Below, one piece after another: positions 1-9,086 of a stretch of 52,795 bases of DNA (positions are counted from its first letter, which is position 1; each line of letters opens with the position of its first letter). The notes under the pieces were generated by a model. It was not told the DNA's origin, ran no database searches, and saw only the letters and a list, made by a program, of their open reading frames with translations. The position numbers were made by a program, and so were the translations under genes. This DNA is from Erysipelothrix sp. (GTDB taxonomy: Bacteria; Bacillota_I; Bacilli_A; Erysipelotrichales; Erysipelotrichaceae): the NCBI GenBank assembly GCA_012841625.1, contig DUUI01000006.1, positions 1 to 52,795 on the forward strand, given 5' to 3'.

Positions 1-206
1 ATATAAAAAGAATCTTTTTGTTGAACCTGTTCACTATAGAATTTAAGCTTTTGTAAATGATCCCCCTCAAATTTTCGAGTGTTTAATAAACCAATAGATG
101 TCCGATAATACTTTCTTAATTTATTATCTTGATATCTTTTGATAATAAAACTCACAACAAATACAATCGCTAAAACAATTAGTAACATTTGAATTTCAAA
201 AGGCAT
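1..206 (-). CDS. Membrane-anchored protein of unknown function, C-terminal part outside window
   Basis: An ATG at 206 preceded by a strong ribosome binding site (GAAGGAGACAATAA) opens a frame that runs off the left edge, leaving about 68 residues. It begins with one hydrophobic segment (about residues 7-23, LLIVLAIVFVVSFII) followed by a basic, charged region (KRYQDNKLRKYY), so it is probably a single-pass protein with a cytoplasmic C-terminal domain. No family is recognised. It lies about 40 bases downstream of yneF on the same strand and may be cotranscribed with it. Confidence 0.7.
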   Translation of the reverse strand, partial: MPFEIQMLLIVLAIVFVVSFIIKRYQDNKLRKYYRTSIGLLNTRKFEGDHLQKLKFYSEQVQQKDSFY

Positions 207-244
207 TTATTGTCTCCTTCATAAGAAAACGTCATAAAATGACG

Positions 245-448
245 TTACTTGTGTTGATTCATTGAATTCATGACTTGGCGAATTTGTTTCTCACTAGGTT
301 TACGACCCATTTGTAAGAACATAGCACGAATCATCTTTTCATTTACTGGTGGGTTTTCCTTAATTTGTTTCTCAAAGAAATAACGTGTTATAAAGAAACC
401 AGCAACTCCACCAACTAGTACTCCAACTAAAAACCATACCCATTCCAA
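245..448 (-). CDS. YneF family (UPF0154) small membrane protein
   Basis: Small protein with one N-terminal transmembrane segment (WFLVGVLVGGVAGFFITRYF) followed by the family-typical cytoplasmic tail containing ENPPVNEKMIRAMFLQMGRK and PSEKQIRQVMNSM. That combination is the signature of the Bacillota YneF/UPF0154 family, whose function is unknown. The frame is open upstream to GTG at 460, but the only good Shine-Dalgarno (AAGGTGGTGAG) lies inside that extension and is well placed for TTG at 448, giving a protein starting MEWVWF, close to the usual family start. The length is normal for the family. Confidence 0.85.
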   Translation of the reverse strand: MEWVWFLVGVLVGGVAGFFITRYFFEKQIKENPPVNEKMIRAMFLQMGRKPSEKQIRQVMNSMNQHK

Positions 449-499
449 ACTTCTCACCACCTTTTAATTGTTTATATTTTACCCTATTTTAAACCATAA

Positions 500-652
500 T
501 AAAAGCCAAAAGGGTGATATTATTCCCTGTGTGTACAGGTGGGCATCTTAGTTAGAACTTAGGATCCCTAATTGAATAGGTCTTCTACACTGCAATAACA
601 AATCAGATTCCCTTATATCAATGTGTTGGAAATATATGTGTCCCTCTTAGCT
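500..652 (-). ncRNA. Candidate structured small RNA, possibly 6S RNA (ssrS)
   Basis: A minus-strand extended -10 promoter (TGATATACT, -10 at 659-664) drives about 150 bases containing no ORF before yneF. The predicted RNA folds into one long rod. Its ends pair (AGGG with CCCT, then ATAT/ATAT and TTCC/GGAA); an unpaired region follows (AACACATTGATATAA on the 5' side, a small CCTGT/ACAGG hairpin on the 3' side); then an inner stem (GGGAATCT with AGATGCCC) and an apical hairpin (CCTA...TAGG). The closing stem runs into CCCTTTTGGCTTTT, a terminator-like end. Closing stem, central bubble and terminal stem are the 6S layout. I did not recognise conserved 6S sequence blocks with certainty, and the RNA is slightly short. 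Confidence 0.45.
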
Positions 653-658
653 AGTTTT

Positions 659-667
659 AGTATATCA
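659..667 (-). promoter_or_regulatory. Promoter of the candidate small RNA
   Basis: Minus-strand extended -10 element TG-A-TATACT (-10 hexamer at 659-664), predicting a start near 652. There is no good -35. It is back to back with the plus-strand promoter of the helicase gene at 685-690. Confidence 0.55.
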
Positions 668-681
668 TATTTTTATAGCTT

Positions 682-690
682 TGGTATAAT
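682..690 (+). promoter_or_regulatory. Promoter of the helicase-nuclease gene
   Basis: Extended -10 element TGG-TATAAT (hexamer 685-690). It is followed by a roughly 20-base leader carrying an AAGGAAAT ribosome binding site before the ATG at 716. Confidence 0.6.
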
Positions 691-715
691 GTAACAAAAG
701 ATAAGGAAATAATTT

Positions 716-3700
716 ATGGATCAAATTAGAAAACGAAGAATATTTTTAAACCAACTTAACCAGGATTTACAAATTGAATTTAATAGCAATTCAGTCCCCA
801 TGAATGCACATCAAATCGAAGAAATTGCCCGCTTAAACCCCGTTAAAATTTCTGATTTTCAAGCCATCAAAGGACTAGGTGCAAAATTTCAAGAAACCTA
901 TGGACAACTTATTATTGATCGCTTACAATCATTCAATTCACAATCCACCCAGCTAATTGATGATACGAGTATAAAAACAACCATAAGCGAATTAGAAAAG
1001 CGTTTAATCAACATATCAAAGCGAAATAGGCTCCTCTATGTAGCTAAGACATCACCCAAAACAAGTTATGACCTATCTCAATTAAATCAAGATGAACTCA
1101 CGGCTCTACTCTTTGATAATCAGAAGATAAAGCTCGTCGATCTAGAAGATGAAGACGCAAAAAATAAGTATAACTCACTCAATGACATACTAAAGAATGT
1201 TAATAAAGCTTATCGAGAAACAGGTAACTTCGATTTATATATCGCAACACCTTTTGTGATTGGTGAATTCATACAAGACCCATTTACAGTAAGAGCACCA
1301 CTCGCTTTATTTCCAATCAATTTGATAATCAATAATAAAACCATTATCGTTGAGGCTGATTCATCAAAAGATGTTCTCATTAATACAAACTTGATTATTG
1401 CCGCTCAGAAGTTTCTAAAGAGTAATCGTCCCCTCATTCCAATGAATTTAGAAGAAGTCACAAAAGAGACTTTCCTTCTCGATTTATTAGAAGCCTATAA
1501 GCTACAAGGCCTACAAATTCAAAACACAAATGAAGAACTAAAAGCATTTGAACCTAAAACAATTGAATCTTTTAAACAATTAAAGCCTGGATTATTTGAA
1601 GTAGAAAATGTCGCTCTTTTAGGATATTTCCCAATTTTATCAACCTCAATCCAAAGAGATTATGTTTCAATCAATCAGTTGGACTCGTTTCCACCACATG
1701 TCTTAACACTCTTAGAAACTATCAGTGAAGTGCATGACGAGGATGAAGAAGTAGTAGAATTAGACGAAGTTAAATTTAACGAAGAGCACCTCGCCTATAT
1801 CAATCCTTTAAATACATCCCAAGAACAAGCACAACTACAAATTAAAAAAGGACAACATTTAGTTATTCAAGGTCCTCCAGGCACTGGTAAATCCCAAACC
1901 ATTAGCAATGTTATCGCACAATCAGTCTATGATAATAAGAATGTATTAATGGTTTCCGAAAAGAAAGCAGCCATAGATGTAGTTTATTCACGCTTATCTC
2001 ATTTAAATCAATATGCACTGATACTTGATAACATTAATGATAAAAAGAATTTTTATGCTCAATGTGAACAACTCTTTGTAGACAATAACGCTCAAAGTGA
2101 AATCATCGACTTAAACAAACAAAATACAGCAATGAATGAACTCATAGAAGATGCATCAAAACTTAAAGACTATTTAACCTCACCATTAATTGATGATCTA
2201 ACGCTGCTCGATTTATATCCAATTACTCATAAAATTGACTACACTCAAGAAGAGATTTTTAAAGAATATGACCAACTAAAGAAAATGGTAGATCCTAAAC
2301 ATTTTAGTAGTTATAAGACTCTAAAAGACTTAGATTTAACGAATTTTAATGATCAAGTAGCCTACTTAACACTTACAAAATCTATTCCTAATTTAAAAGA
2401 TATTAATACATCCTTAAGTGATTATGATGTCATGACTCTCAAATCTGCATACCCAGAGATTAAGAAACAAGTCGCATCATTTAAAGAGTCCGGATTTGTC
2501 TTTAAATTATTTAATAAGAGTAAAGTAGACTCAACTTTAGAACCTCTGAGAAAACTATTACCATCTGTCACAATTGAGACTCTAGACTCCATCGACACAC
2601 TTCTAAATAACTATCCACAAATTAGCAAACCAGTTGAACTAACACTTAGTCCTGAACTATTAACTTTAATAGATCAGATGATGAAGACATTTAATGAGGA
2701 TGAGAAAAGCTCATTAAATCGATTGATTAATTTTATTGGCTTTGAACTTATCCAAGACTATGAAAATAAACACCGTGATATAGCTGATCTTGTAGATTCA
2801 TTCCCACAACTAATTAATTCATTTAATGCATCTGCTGACGAAAAATCAAATTTACTCCAACAAACTTTAGCACAGAAACTTCACGAGAATCGTCTACAAC
2901 TTAAAGCAAGTAAGCGCTCATTAGAAATGCAACGAATTATCGAGCGAAAACGAAAATGGTCTATTAGTAAATTTGTTGACCGATTCTATGTTGAACTCTT
3001 TGACGGAATTAAGATTTGGTTACTAACACCCGATGTTGTCTCTGAAATCTTCCCATTAAAGCCAGATTTATTTGATGTCCTAATCTTTGATGAGGCCTCT
3101 CAACTATACATCGAAAAAGCAATTCCTTCTATTTTACGAAGTAAACAAGTAGTTATTGCTGGAGATTCTAAACAATTACGCCCATCCGCCTTTGGGGTTG
3201 GACGCTATGATTATGATGAAGAGATTGAGGATGATTTCATAGATGCAACCGCTGCCCTGGATGAGGAATCACTCTTAGATTTAGCACGATTTAAATTCTC
3301 TAACATGACCCTTAATTATCATTACCGTTCTTTATACGAAGAATTAATCGCCTTTAGTAATGCTGCTTTCTATAAGAATCAACTTATTGTATCGCCAAAC
3401 GCTCTACCAAGCATAACACCACCACTTAAGCGAATTAAGGTGGACGATGGCCAATGGATAAAACGATCTAATCAAGCTGAGTCAATTGCTGTTGTAAATC
3501 TGATTAAAGAAATCTCAGAAACAAGAGAAGACAATGAAACAATTGGGGTCATCACCTTTAATGCGACACAACGAGCACTCATTGAAAAAAACTTAGAAGA
3601 ACTCGCAGCTAGTGATAAGGCCTTTGGTGATTTCTATGCTCAAGAAAGCACAAGAGAAAAAGACAATCAGGACTTAAGCTTATTCGTTAAGAATATTGAA

Positions 3701-4339
3701 AATGTTCAAGGTGATGAGCGAGATATTATTATCTTCTCAATTACATATGCACAAGATGAAAATGGTAAAGTTCCATCATTCTTTGGATGGCTGTCTCAAC
3801 AAGGTGGAGAAAATAGACTAAATGTGGCAGTGACTCGAGCCAAGAAACAAATTTATGTCGTGACCTCAATTGAGCCGCATCAGCTACCGGTCACTAATTC
3901 GGCCTATCGCGGACCTAGTTTACTACAAGATTTTTTATCATATTCCAAGGCAGTCAGTGAACAGGATATGACAAACTTAACACATACCTTAAATCAATTA
4001 AGTCCCCTACCAACAAGTGCTACAGCTAAAAAAGAAATGCATCCACTTGTTAAAGAAGTGGCTAGCTTCTTGGATAAACAAGGCTATCAGACAAAGTATC
4101 AAGTCGGGATTGGTGCTTTTACAATTGAGTTAGCTGTTTATAAGGATGACTTATTAATAGCCGGTTTAGAGTTTGATCATTCAGTCTATTCTACAAACCT
4201 GAGTGATCGAGCACGTGACATTCATCAACCTAATTATCTTAAGGCTAGAGGTTGGAAAATTATTCGACTCTTTAGCTATCATGCATATCATCATAGACAA
4301 CAATTCTTTGAAGAATTATTATCAAAATTAGAGATGTAA
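716..4339 (+). CDS. HRDC-SF1 (Upf1/DNA2-like) helicase with C-terminal nuclease-like domain
   Basis: Protein of 1207 residues. Residues about 30-75 look like an HRDC fold (ISDFQAIKGLGAKFQETYG). A DUF4011-like segment (LEKRLINISKRNRLLYVAK) follows near residue 90. The helicase core has Walker A GPPGTGKSQT (near 387), Walker B LIFDEASQL (near 790), motif III AGDSKQLRPS, and late motifs NVQGDERDIIIFS and NVAVTRAKKQIYVV. The last 100 residues (HPLVKEVASFLDKQGYQTK..., ending ARGWKIIRLFSYHAY) resemble the DUF559/Vsr-like restriction-endonuclease fold that often ends such proteins. It likely unwinds and processes DNA or RNA. Homologues occur in both housekeeping and phage-defence settings, and no defence partner is seen here. 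It is monocistronic: a terminator overlaps its stop codon. Confidence 0.85.
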   Translation: MDQIRKRRIFLNQLNQDLQIEFNSNSVPMNAHQIEEIARLNPVKISDFQAIKGLGAKFQETYGQLIIDRLQSFNSQSTQLIDDTSIKTTISELEKRLINISKRNRLLYVAKTSPKTSYDLSQLNQDELTALLFDNQKIKLVDLEDEDAKNKYNSLNDILKNVNKAYRETGNFDLYIATPFVIGEFIQDPFTVRAPLALFPINLIINNKTIIVEADSSKDVLINTNLIIAAQKFLKSNRPLIPMNLEEVTKETFLLDLLEAYKLQGLQIQNTNEELKAFEPKTIESFKQLKPGLFEVENVALLGYFPILSTSIQRDYVSINQLDSFPPHVLTLLETISEVHDEDEEVVELDEVKFNEEHLAYINPLNTSQEQAQLQIKKGQHLVIQGPPGTGKSQTISNVIAQSVYDNKNVLMVSEKKAAIDVVYSRLSHLNQYALILDNINDKKNFYAQCEQLFVDNNAQSEIIDLNKQNTAMNELIEDASKLKDYLTSPLIDDLTLLDLYPITHKIDYTQEEIFKEYDQLKKMVDPKHFSSYKTLKDLDLTNFNDQVAYLTLTKSIPNLKDINTSLSDYDVMTLKSAYPEIKKQVASFKESGFVFKLFNKSKVDSTLEPLRKLLPSVTIETLDSIDTLLNNYPQISKPVELTLSPELLTLIDQMMKTFNEDEKSSLNRLINFIGFELIQDYENKHRDIADLVDSFPQLINSFNASADEKSNLLQQTLAQKLHENRLQLKASKRSLEMQRIIERKRKWSISKFVDRFYVELFDGIKIWLLTPDVVSEIFPLKPDLFDVLIFDEASQLYIEKAIPSILRSKQVVIAGDSKQLRPSAFGVGRYDYDEEIEDDFIDATAALDEESLLDLARFKFSNMTLNYHYRSLYEELIAFSNAAFYKNQLIVSPNALPSITPPLKRIKVDDGQWIKRSNQAESIAVVNLIKEISETREDNETIGVITFNATQRALIEKNLEELAASDKAFGDFYAQESTREKDNQDLSLFVKNIENVQGDERDIIIFSITYAQDENGKVPSFFGWLSQQGGENRLNVAVTRAKKQIYVVTSIEPHQLPVTNSAYRGPSLLQDFLSYSKAVSEQDMTNLTHTLNQLSPLPTSATAKKEMHPLVKEVASFLDKQGYQTKYQVGIGAFTIELAVYKDDLLIAGLEFDHSVYSTNLSDRARDIHQPNYLKARGWKIIRLFSYHAYHHRQQFFEELLSKLEM

Positions 4340-4358
4340 ATAACCCATCTCTTTTTTT
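4330..4358 (+). terminator. Intrinsic terminator of the helicase gene
   Basis: Inverted repeat AGAGATG / CATCTCT followed by seven T. The 5' arm is inside the last codons of the helicase gene, so the stop codon lies in the hairpin loop. Confidence 0.8.
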
Positions 4359-4359
4359 G

Positions 4360-4368
4360 TGTTAAACT
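4360..4368 (+). promoter_or_regulatory. Promoter of the ABC exporter operon, predicted leaderless
   Basis: Extended -10 TG-T-TAAACT (hexamer 4363-4368) ends exactly 6 nt before the ATG at 4375, so the predicted transcription start is the A of the start codon. No Shine-Dalgarno precedes this ATG. The element begins in the T-tract of the preceding terminator. Confidence 0.55.
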
Positions 4369-4374
4369 ATTGCT

Positions 4375-6036
4375 ATGACATTAAAGCAACTACTATTAAG
4401 TCGAAAATCCGGCTTTATTAAATACATTATTGGAAGCTTTATTCCAATTATAAACAATTTAGCGATGACCTTTATTTTCGCTTTTTTGATTGGTGTTCTT
4501 CAAGACATCTCCCAATTACCTCAAACTTTATTACTTTCAGCATTAATTGCTGTAGGTAGCATTATTCTTCAAATCATTTCACGGTTTTTAAGAATTGGTT
4601 ATATGCGTGATATTTTGATGGATATACGAATGATGGCATTTAAGAAGATTATGAATAAATCCTATCAACAATTTGCCATAAATAGTAAGGATACCTATCT
4701 ATCACACCTAGTAAATGATATTAATTTATTTGAACAAGATTTCTTCTTATCATTACTAAATGTAATAGTCAGTGTTGGAACCTATATAGTCTCAGTCACC
4801 TTACTTCTTATTTTAGACCCACTAATTGCTGGTTTAACACTTTTAGTCTCTTTGTTGATGTTAGTCATTACTCGCTTTTTCGAGCCTAAAGTGATTGCTT
4901 TAAAACAAAAAGTATCAACAGCTAATGAAGATTTCTCAATCTATTCAGCCAATGCTTTGTCTGGTCTTGAAATTTTAAAACTAAATCAAGTTGAGGATAA
5001 ATTCTTTGGTCTATTTCAACAAAAGGTTAGAACAATTGAAAACTTCAAACAACGATTTAATTTACTCTCTGAAACACAGCGGGTTGGTTTAGAAAATATA
5101 GGATTTATATTTACAATTGGTATATCTATCTTGGTTTCAACACGCTTAGCCACTGGTCAAACACTGACTCAAGTAGCGCTAATGATTCAAATTGTTAACT
5201 CTGTTATCTGGAATCTAGCATTTGTTTTTCCGCTTATGAATCGAATGAAGGCAAGCGAATCTATTTACAGTAAGATAACAACACTTGATGACATTGATCA
5301 AAGTCATCAAGGAACTCAGCCTTTTGTTTTAAATGATTCAATCACAGTTAATAATGTATCATTTGCCTATCAAGATGATTTAGAGCGAGATATTCTTAAG
5401 AATGTTAACCTAAAATTAGAAAAAGGTAAAAAATACTTACTAAAAGGTGCCTCAGGAGCTGGTAAAACAACTTTCTTACAATTATTATCAAAAGTCTTTC
5501 TACCAACTAATGGATCAATTACTTTAGATGATACTAATTTTAATGAGATTTCTGTGAACAGTTTTAATGAACATGTAGCCTTTATTTATCAATCGGTCTT
5601 TCTTTTTAATGATTCTATTAGAAATAACATTACTCTATTTGATGAGACTATCTGTGAAGATAAACTAAATGAAGCAGTTCTAAAAGCCGGTTTAACAGAG
5701 TTCATAAATAAATTACCTGAAGGCTTGGATACAATCTTAGAAGAGAATGGTAAAAATATTTCTGGAGGGGAAAGACAACGAATTAGTATTGCTAGAGCAT
5801 TAATTAAAGAAGCTGATATTTTATTTGTTGATGAAGCAACATCTTCCCTTGATTCTGCTCTTGGTGAATCAATCGAAAAAACACTATTAGACCTAGACCA
5901 AATGGTTATAGCAATTAGTCATCGTACTTATGAAGGTGTAACCTATCAATATGATGGAGTTATTTCAATTAATAACCAACAAGCCTATTTCTATGACACC
6001 AAAGAATACTTTGAGTTAGGAGGTATTACACAATGA
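4375..6036 (+). CDS. ABC exporter half-transporter, subunit 1
   Basis: 553 residues with the type IV exporter layout: an N-terminal six-helix membrane domain (about 1-290) and a C-terminal nucleotide-binding domain. The latter has Walker A GASGAGKTTFL, signature ISGGERQR, Walker B ILFVDEATSSLD with the catalytic Glu, and switch His in AISHRTYE. It overlaps the next half-transporter by 4 bases (ATGA), so the two almost certainly form a heterodimer. The substrate cannot be read from sequence; peptides, lipids and drugs are all possible. No accessory protein, peptidase domain or small peptide gene accompanies the pair. The start codon lacks a ribosome binding site and appears to be leaderless. 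Confidence 0.9.
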   Translation: MTLKQLLLSRKSGFIKYIIGSFIPIINNLAMTFIFAFLIGVLQDISQLPQTLLLSALIAVGSIILQIISRFLRIGYMRDILMDIRMMAFKKIMNKSYQQFAINSKDTYLSHLVNDINLFEQDFFLSLLNVIVSVGTYIVSVTLLLILDPLIAGLTLLVSLLMLVITRFFEPKVIALKQKVSTANEDFSIYSANALSGLEILKLNQVEDKFFGLFQQKVRTIENFKQRFNLLSETQRVGLENIGFIFTIGISILVSTRLATGQTLTQVALMIQIVNSVIWNLAFVFPLMNRMKASESIYSKITTLDDIDQSHQGTQPFVLNDSITVNNVSFAYQDDLERDILKNVNLKLEKGKKYLLKGASGAGKTTFLQLLSKVFLPTNGSITLDDTNFNEISVNSFNEHVAFIYQSVFLFNDSIRNNITLFDETICEDKLNEAVLKAGLTEFINKLPEGLDTILEENGKNISGGERQRISIARALIKEADILFVDEATSSLDSALGESIEKTLLDLDQMVIAISHRTYEGVTYQYDGVISINNQQAYFYDTKEYFELGGITQ

Positions 6037-7661
6037 AAAAGACATTGTATAAATCCCTTCCCTACTTGCTCTTAGCAGCCTTAATTGGACTCATTGGCTC
6101 ACTTTTTCAAAGTGCCATGTCATTAATGATGATGGATGTCATTGACTTAGCTCTAGCAGGAGAAGTCAGTCAGCTAACTAGTGCAGCTAAAGGACTGTTC
6201 TTGTTTTTATTCTTATCAATTCCTATTAATGTCATAAAAGTCTTAACAAGAACTCAATACACTAAGAAAACGATGTTAAACTTAAAGTCTTATTATTTAA
6301 GTAAACTTTTTGATAAAGATATTAATGAGTTTCAAGAAGAAAACAATGGCCGTTACTTGTCCAATTTAACCAATGATATGGAAAGCATTGAACAAAAATA
6401 TACTTTGTCAATTCTTGATTTGGTCTTAGGCGTCATTGATTTTCTTGTAGCATTATTACTATTAGCCTATATTCAAAAAACTTTAGTCATAATTGCGATT
6501 GCGGTTGGCGTTGTTATTGGTGGTTTGTCTGTCTTTTCTGGGAAACCTTTACAGAAACCAGAGGGTGAAAAATCTAAGCGACTCACAAAATACACTGAGT
6601 ATATTAAAGAAATACTAGGAGCTTTTGCGATTATTAAAAATAACAATCTAGAACAACGAATTACAACAAACTTTAAGGACTATTCAAACTCAGTTCAACA
6701 AAAAAACTATGACATCGACAAGAAATTTACTTATATCAATGCGATTCAACAACTCTTTATGTTTGCTTTAATGATTGGTGGACTTGCATATGTTATCTAT
6801 CTTGCGGCTTCTGAGTCATTTATCTCAGCCGGAGGTCTAATCCTAGTCTTTAACAATTTTGGACGCGTTGTTGGCCCAATCTTCCAATTAACAGAAATTA
6901 CTCCAAAAATTGCCTCAGTCAATTTACTATTTAAAGAAATGGATGATATCTTAGAAAATAAGAGCACATATCGCGAAACTCTATCTCTTTCAAATCTTAC
7001 AGAAGGCATCATATTTACTGATGTTGCTTATGATTATGGTGAAAACCTTGTTTTCGAGAATGCGAACATCACTTTTGAAGTTGGTAAGAAATATTTAATT
7101 ATTGGACCAAGTGGTCAAGGGAAATCTACTTTACTGAAACTATTAAGAAAATACTTTGCGCCAACGAATGGTCAAATCTTAATTGATAATCAAAACTTCG
7201 TTGAAACAAAGAAACTTGATGTTTTTTCACAACTCGCAAATATTGAACAACAGGTCTTCTTATTTGAGGATACGCTGAAGAACAACATCACTCTGTACAA
7301 AGATTATACCCAACAAGAAATACTTGATGCTATCAATAAAGGAGGCCTAACCAATGTTGTTAATGAATTTAGTGATGGATTAGATCACATGATTCTAGAC
7401 AATGGTAAGAATGTCTCAGGGGGCCAGAAAGCTCGAATTGCGATTGCTAGAGGATTAATTACTAAGGCACGCATTATCCTTCTAGATGAAGCTTTTGCAT
7501 CGCTAGATGAAACGGTTGCCAAACAAATTGAACAAACACTTCTGTCACTGGATAATGTCATGGTCATCAATGTGAGCCATGTTGTCTTTAAGGATAGTAT
7601 GGCTCAATATGATAAAGTATATGTCGTTAACAATCAACAAATACTTCCATTAGAGGTCTAA
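6033..7661 (+). CDS. ABC exporter half-transporter, subunit 2
   Basis: 542 residues, with a membrane domain of about 290 residues followed by a nucleotide-binding domain. The motifs are Walker A GPSGQGKSTLL, signature VSGGQKARIAIARGL, Walker B IILLDEAFASLDE and switch His in NVSHVVF. Both subunits keep the catalytic glutamate after Walker B, so neither ATP site is obviously degenerate, unlike many heterodimeric exporters. It is translationally coupled to subunit 1 through the ATGA overlap. A bidirectional terminator follows at once and separates it from the convergent catabolic operon. The substrate is unknown. Confidence 0.9.
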   Translation: MKKTLYKSLPYLLLAALIGLIGSLFQSAMSLMMMDVIDLALAGEVSQLTSAAKGLFLFLFLSIPINVIKVLTRTQYTKKTMLNLKSYYLSKLFDKDINEFQEENNGRYLSNLTNDMESIEQKYTLSILDLVLGVIDFLVALLLLAYIQKTLVIIAIAVGVVIGGLSVFSGKPLQKPEGEKSKRLTKYTEYIKEILGAFAIIKNNNLEQRITTNFKDYSNSVQQKNYDIDKKFTYINAIQQLFMFALMIGGLAYVIYLAASESFISAGGLILVFNNFGRVVGPIFQLTEITPKIASVNLLFKEMDDILENKSTYRETLSLSNLTEGIIFTDVAYDYGENLVFENANITFEVGKKYLIIGPSGQGKSTLLKLLRKYFAPTNGQILIDNQNFVETKKLDVFSQLANIEQQVFLFEDTLKNNITLYKDYTQQEILDAINKGGLTNVVNEFSDGLDHMILDNGKNVSGGQKARIAIARGLITKARIILLDEAFASLDETVAKQIEQTLLSLDNVMVINVSHVVFKDSMAQYDKVYVVNNQQILPLEV

Positions 7662-7663
7662 AA

Positions 7664-7694
7664 AAAGAATCATTCGCTTGAATGATTCTTTTTA
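7664..7694. terminator. Bidirectional intrinsic terminator
   Basis: Twelve-base perfect arms AAAGAATCATTC / GAATGATTCTTT around a GCTT loop, with A-tract and T-tract on either side. It can end both the ABC operon (plus) and the TctA-like operon (minus). Confidence 0.85.
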
Positions 7695-7707
7695 TTTAAA
7701 TCAATTA

Positions 7708-9084
7708 TTACAGGAAATTAGCAAGCGCTAAGATATTGGTTACAATGAACCCTGATGCATAGTATGCCATAAACTGAACACCTGTATGTACATCAAACAG
7801 GTTGTGTAAAATACCAGCGAAAAGTCCGATTACTAATGTAACAACAATACCGACGATTCCTGCTTCATAGAATGCAAGCATGAAGATTAGGCCTAAGAAT
7901 GTTCCAATTAGAGCTTCATGAGAAATGTACTTAAACATCATTTCTGTCCATGAACGTGCTTTACGAATTGCGATAGGATACGCAAACAATGACCCTGCTA
8001 ATATTCCAAAGATACCAAATACGACATAATGCCATGGATCTAAATAACTTGAAATATTATGAATCACTGGATCTACAGTAAAGCGTGGAGGAGCATTAAA
8101 TAATGGTGCCGCAGGTCCTAAAGCAACTGGGCTTAAAGGTAAACCAAATGCTAATAGTGGGATAATTAAGCCACCAATATATGTAGCATTGGAAACTGCG
8201 TCCTGAACTGATAATGTAGATGTAATCTTTTCATATAGTTCTTTAGTGCGTCCAGCAACAATTTCACCTAGTAATACAATCATACCAACTGGTGAGAATA
8301 AGAAGGCTGCTGTCGCAATACCAGCATTACCAACCGATGTTTTGCGTTGTTTCTTTGTTAATAAACTAAATGGGTTTGGGAAATAAGGTAATTTCTTAGA
8401 AGGCTCAGGAGCCAACCAAACACTTTTTTCTGTGTCACGTCGTTGAGAATCTCTTAATTTTGGAATTAAGACATTAAATAACTCTGAAATCATTGGTCCA
8501 ATCGTGATTCCCATAAAAATCGAAATGAATAAAGTATGACCAACTGATTCAATAGCTAAACGTTGCATACCTTGGATTAAGAATGAGACTGGAATTAAAG
8601 CAATTACAGCTCCCCATTTGGCTTTTGACATATAAGCAATTAAGATGGCACCTAATGTAAAGACAAGGCCGACATAAGGTTGAATATAATCACCCAGTGG
8701 TGCCAGTACATAAGCCACAACAATTGCTAATGGAACTGCTATTAGACCACCTACGACTGATCCTGCAGCAAGTTTGCGCATTGAAATATGTGGGATTCCT
8801 AACTGTTTTGCTAAGGATGTGTATGCAACCATCGGAACACCTGTCGTACTTCCTGGTAGTGCAGACATCGCAGTAGGAATTGTGTGCGCTATTTGAATGG
8901 CTTGCATAATTGAAATAAACCAAGCAAATAAGGCAATTGGTTCGACTCCAAGTAAAACTAGAATAAGCGTTAAAGGAGCCATGGTAGCTGTTTCATCAGT
9001 ACCCGGGATTACCCCAATGAGTGTAAAAATAAAACTACCAGCAACTGCTAAGACTACCGATTGTAAAATAATATTAAAGGTCAT
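7708..9084 (-). CDS. TctA-like carboxylate transporter, large membrane subunit
   Basis: 458 residues, almost entirely hydrophobic with about ten or more transmembrane segments. The N-terminal GVIPGTDETATMAPL and the later SALPGSTTGVPM correspond to the paired PG motifs of TctA, the large permease of tripartite tricarboxylate transporters. The sequence is divergent (AHTIPTAMSALPG where TctA usually has a GGSIxAILLNxPG-type stretch) and slightly short. It is the last gene of the HMG-CoA reductase operon, 2 bases after its small partner. No TctC-type solute-binding protein is present in the window. By context it imports the operon's substrate, perhaps mevalonate, 3-hydroxy-3-methylglutarate or a similar branched carboxylate; this is inference. 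Confidence 0.75.
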   Translation of the reverse strand: MTFNIILQSVVLAVAGSFIFTLIGVIPGTDETATMAPLTLILVLLGVEPIALFAWFISIMQAIQIAHTIPTAMSALPGSTTGVPMVAYTSLAKQLGIPHISMRKLAAGSVVGGLIAVPLAIVVAYVLAPLGDYIQPYVGLVFTLGAILIAYMSKAKWGAVIALIPVSFLIQGMQRLAIESVGHTLFISIFMGITIGPMISELFNVLIPKLRDSQRRDTEKSVWLAPEPSKKLPYFPNPFSLLTKKQRKTSVGNAGIATAAFLFSPVGMIVLLGEIVAGRTKELYEKITSTLSVQDAVSNATYIGGLIIPLLAFGLPLSPVALGPAAPLFNAPPRFTVDPVIHNISSYLDPWHYVVFGIFGILAGSLFAYPIAIRKARSWTEMMFKYISHEALIGTFLGLIFMLAFYEAGIVGIVVTLVIGLFAGILHNLFDVHTGVQFMAYYASGFIVTNILALANFL

Positions 9085-9086
9085 GG

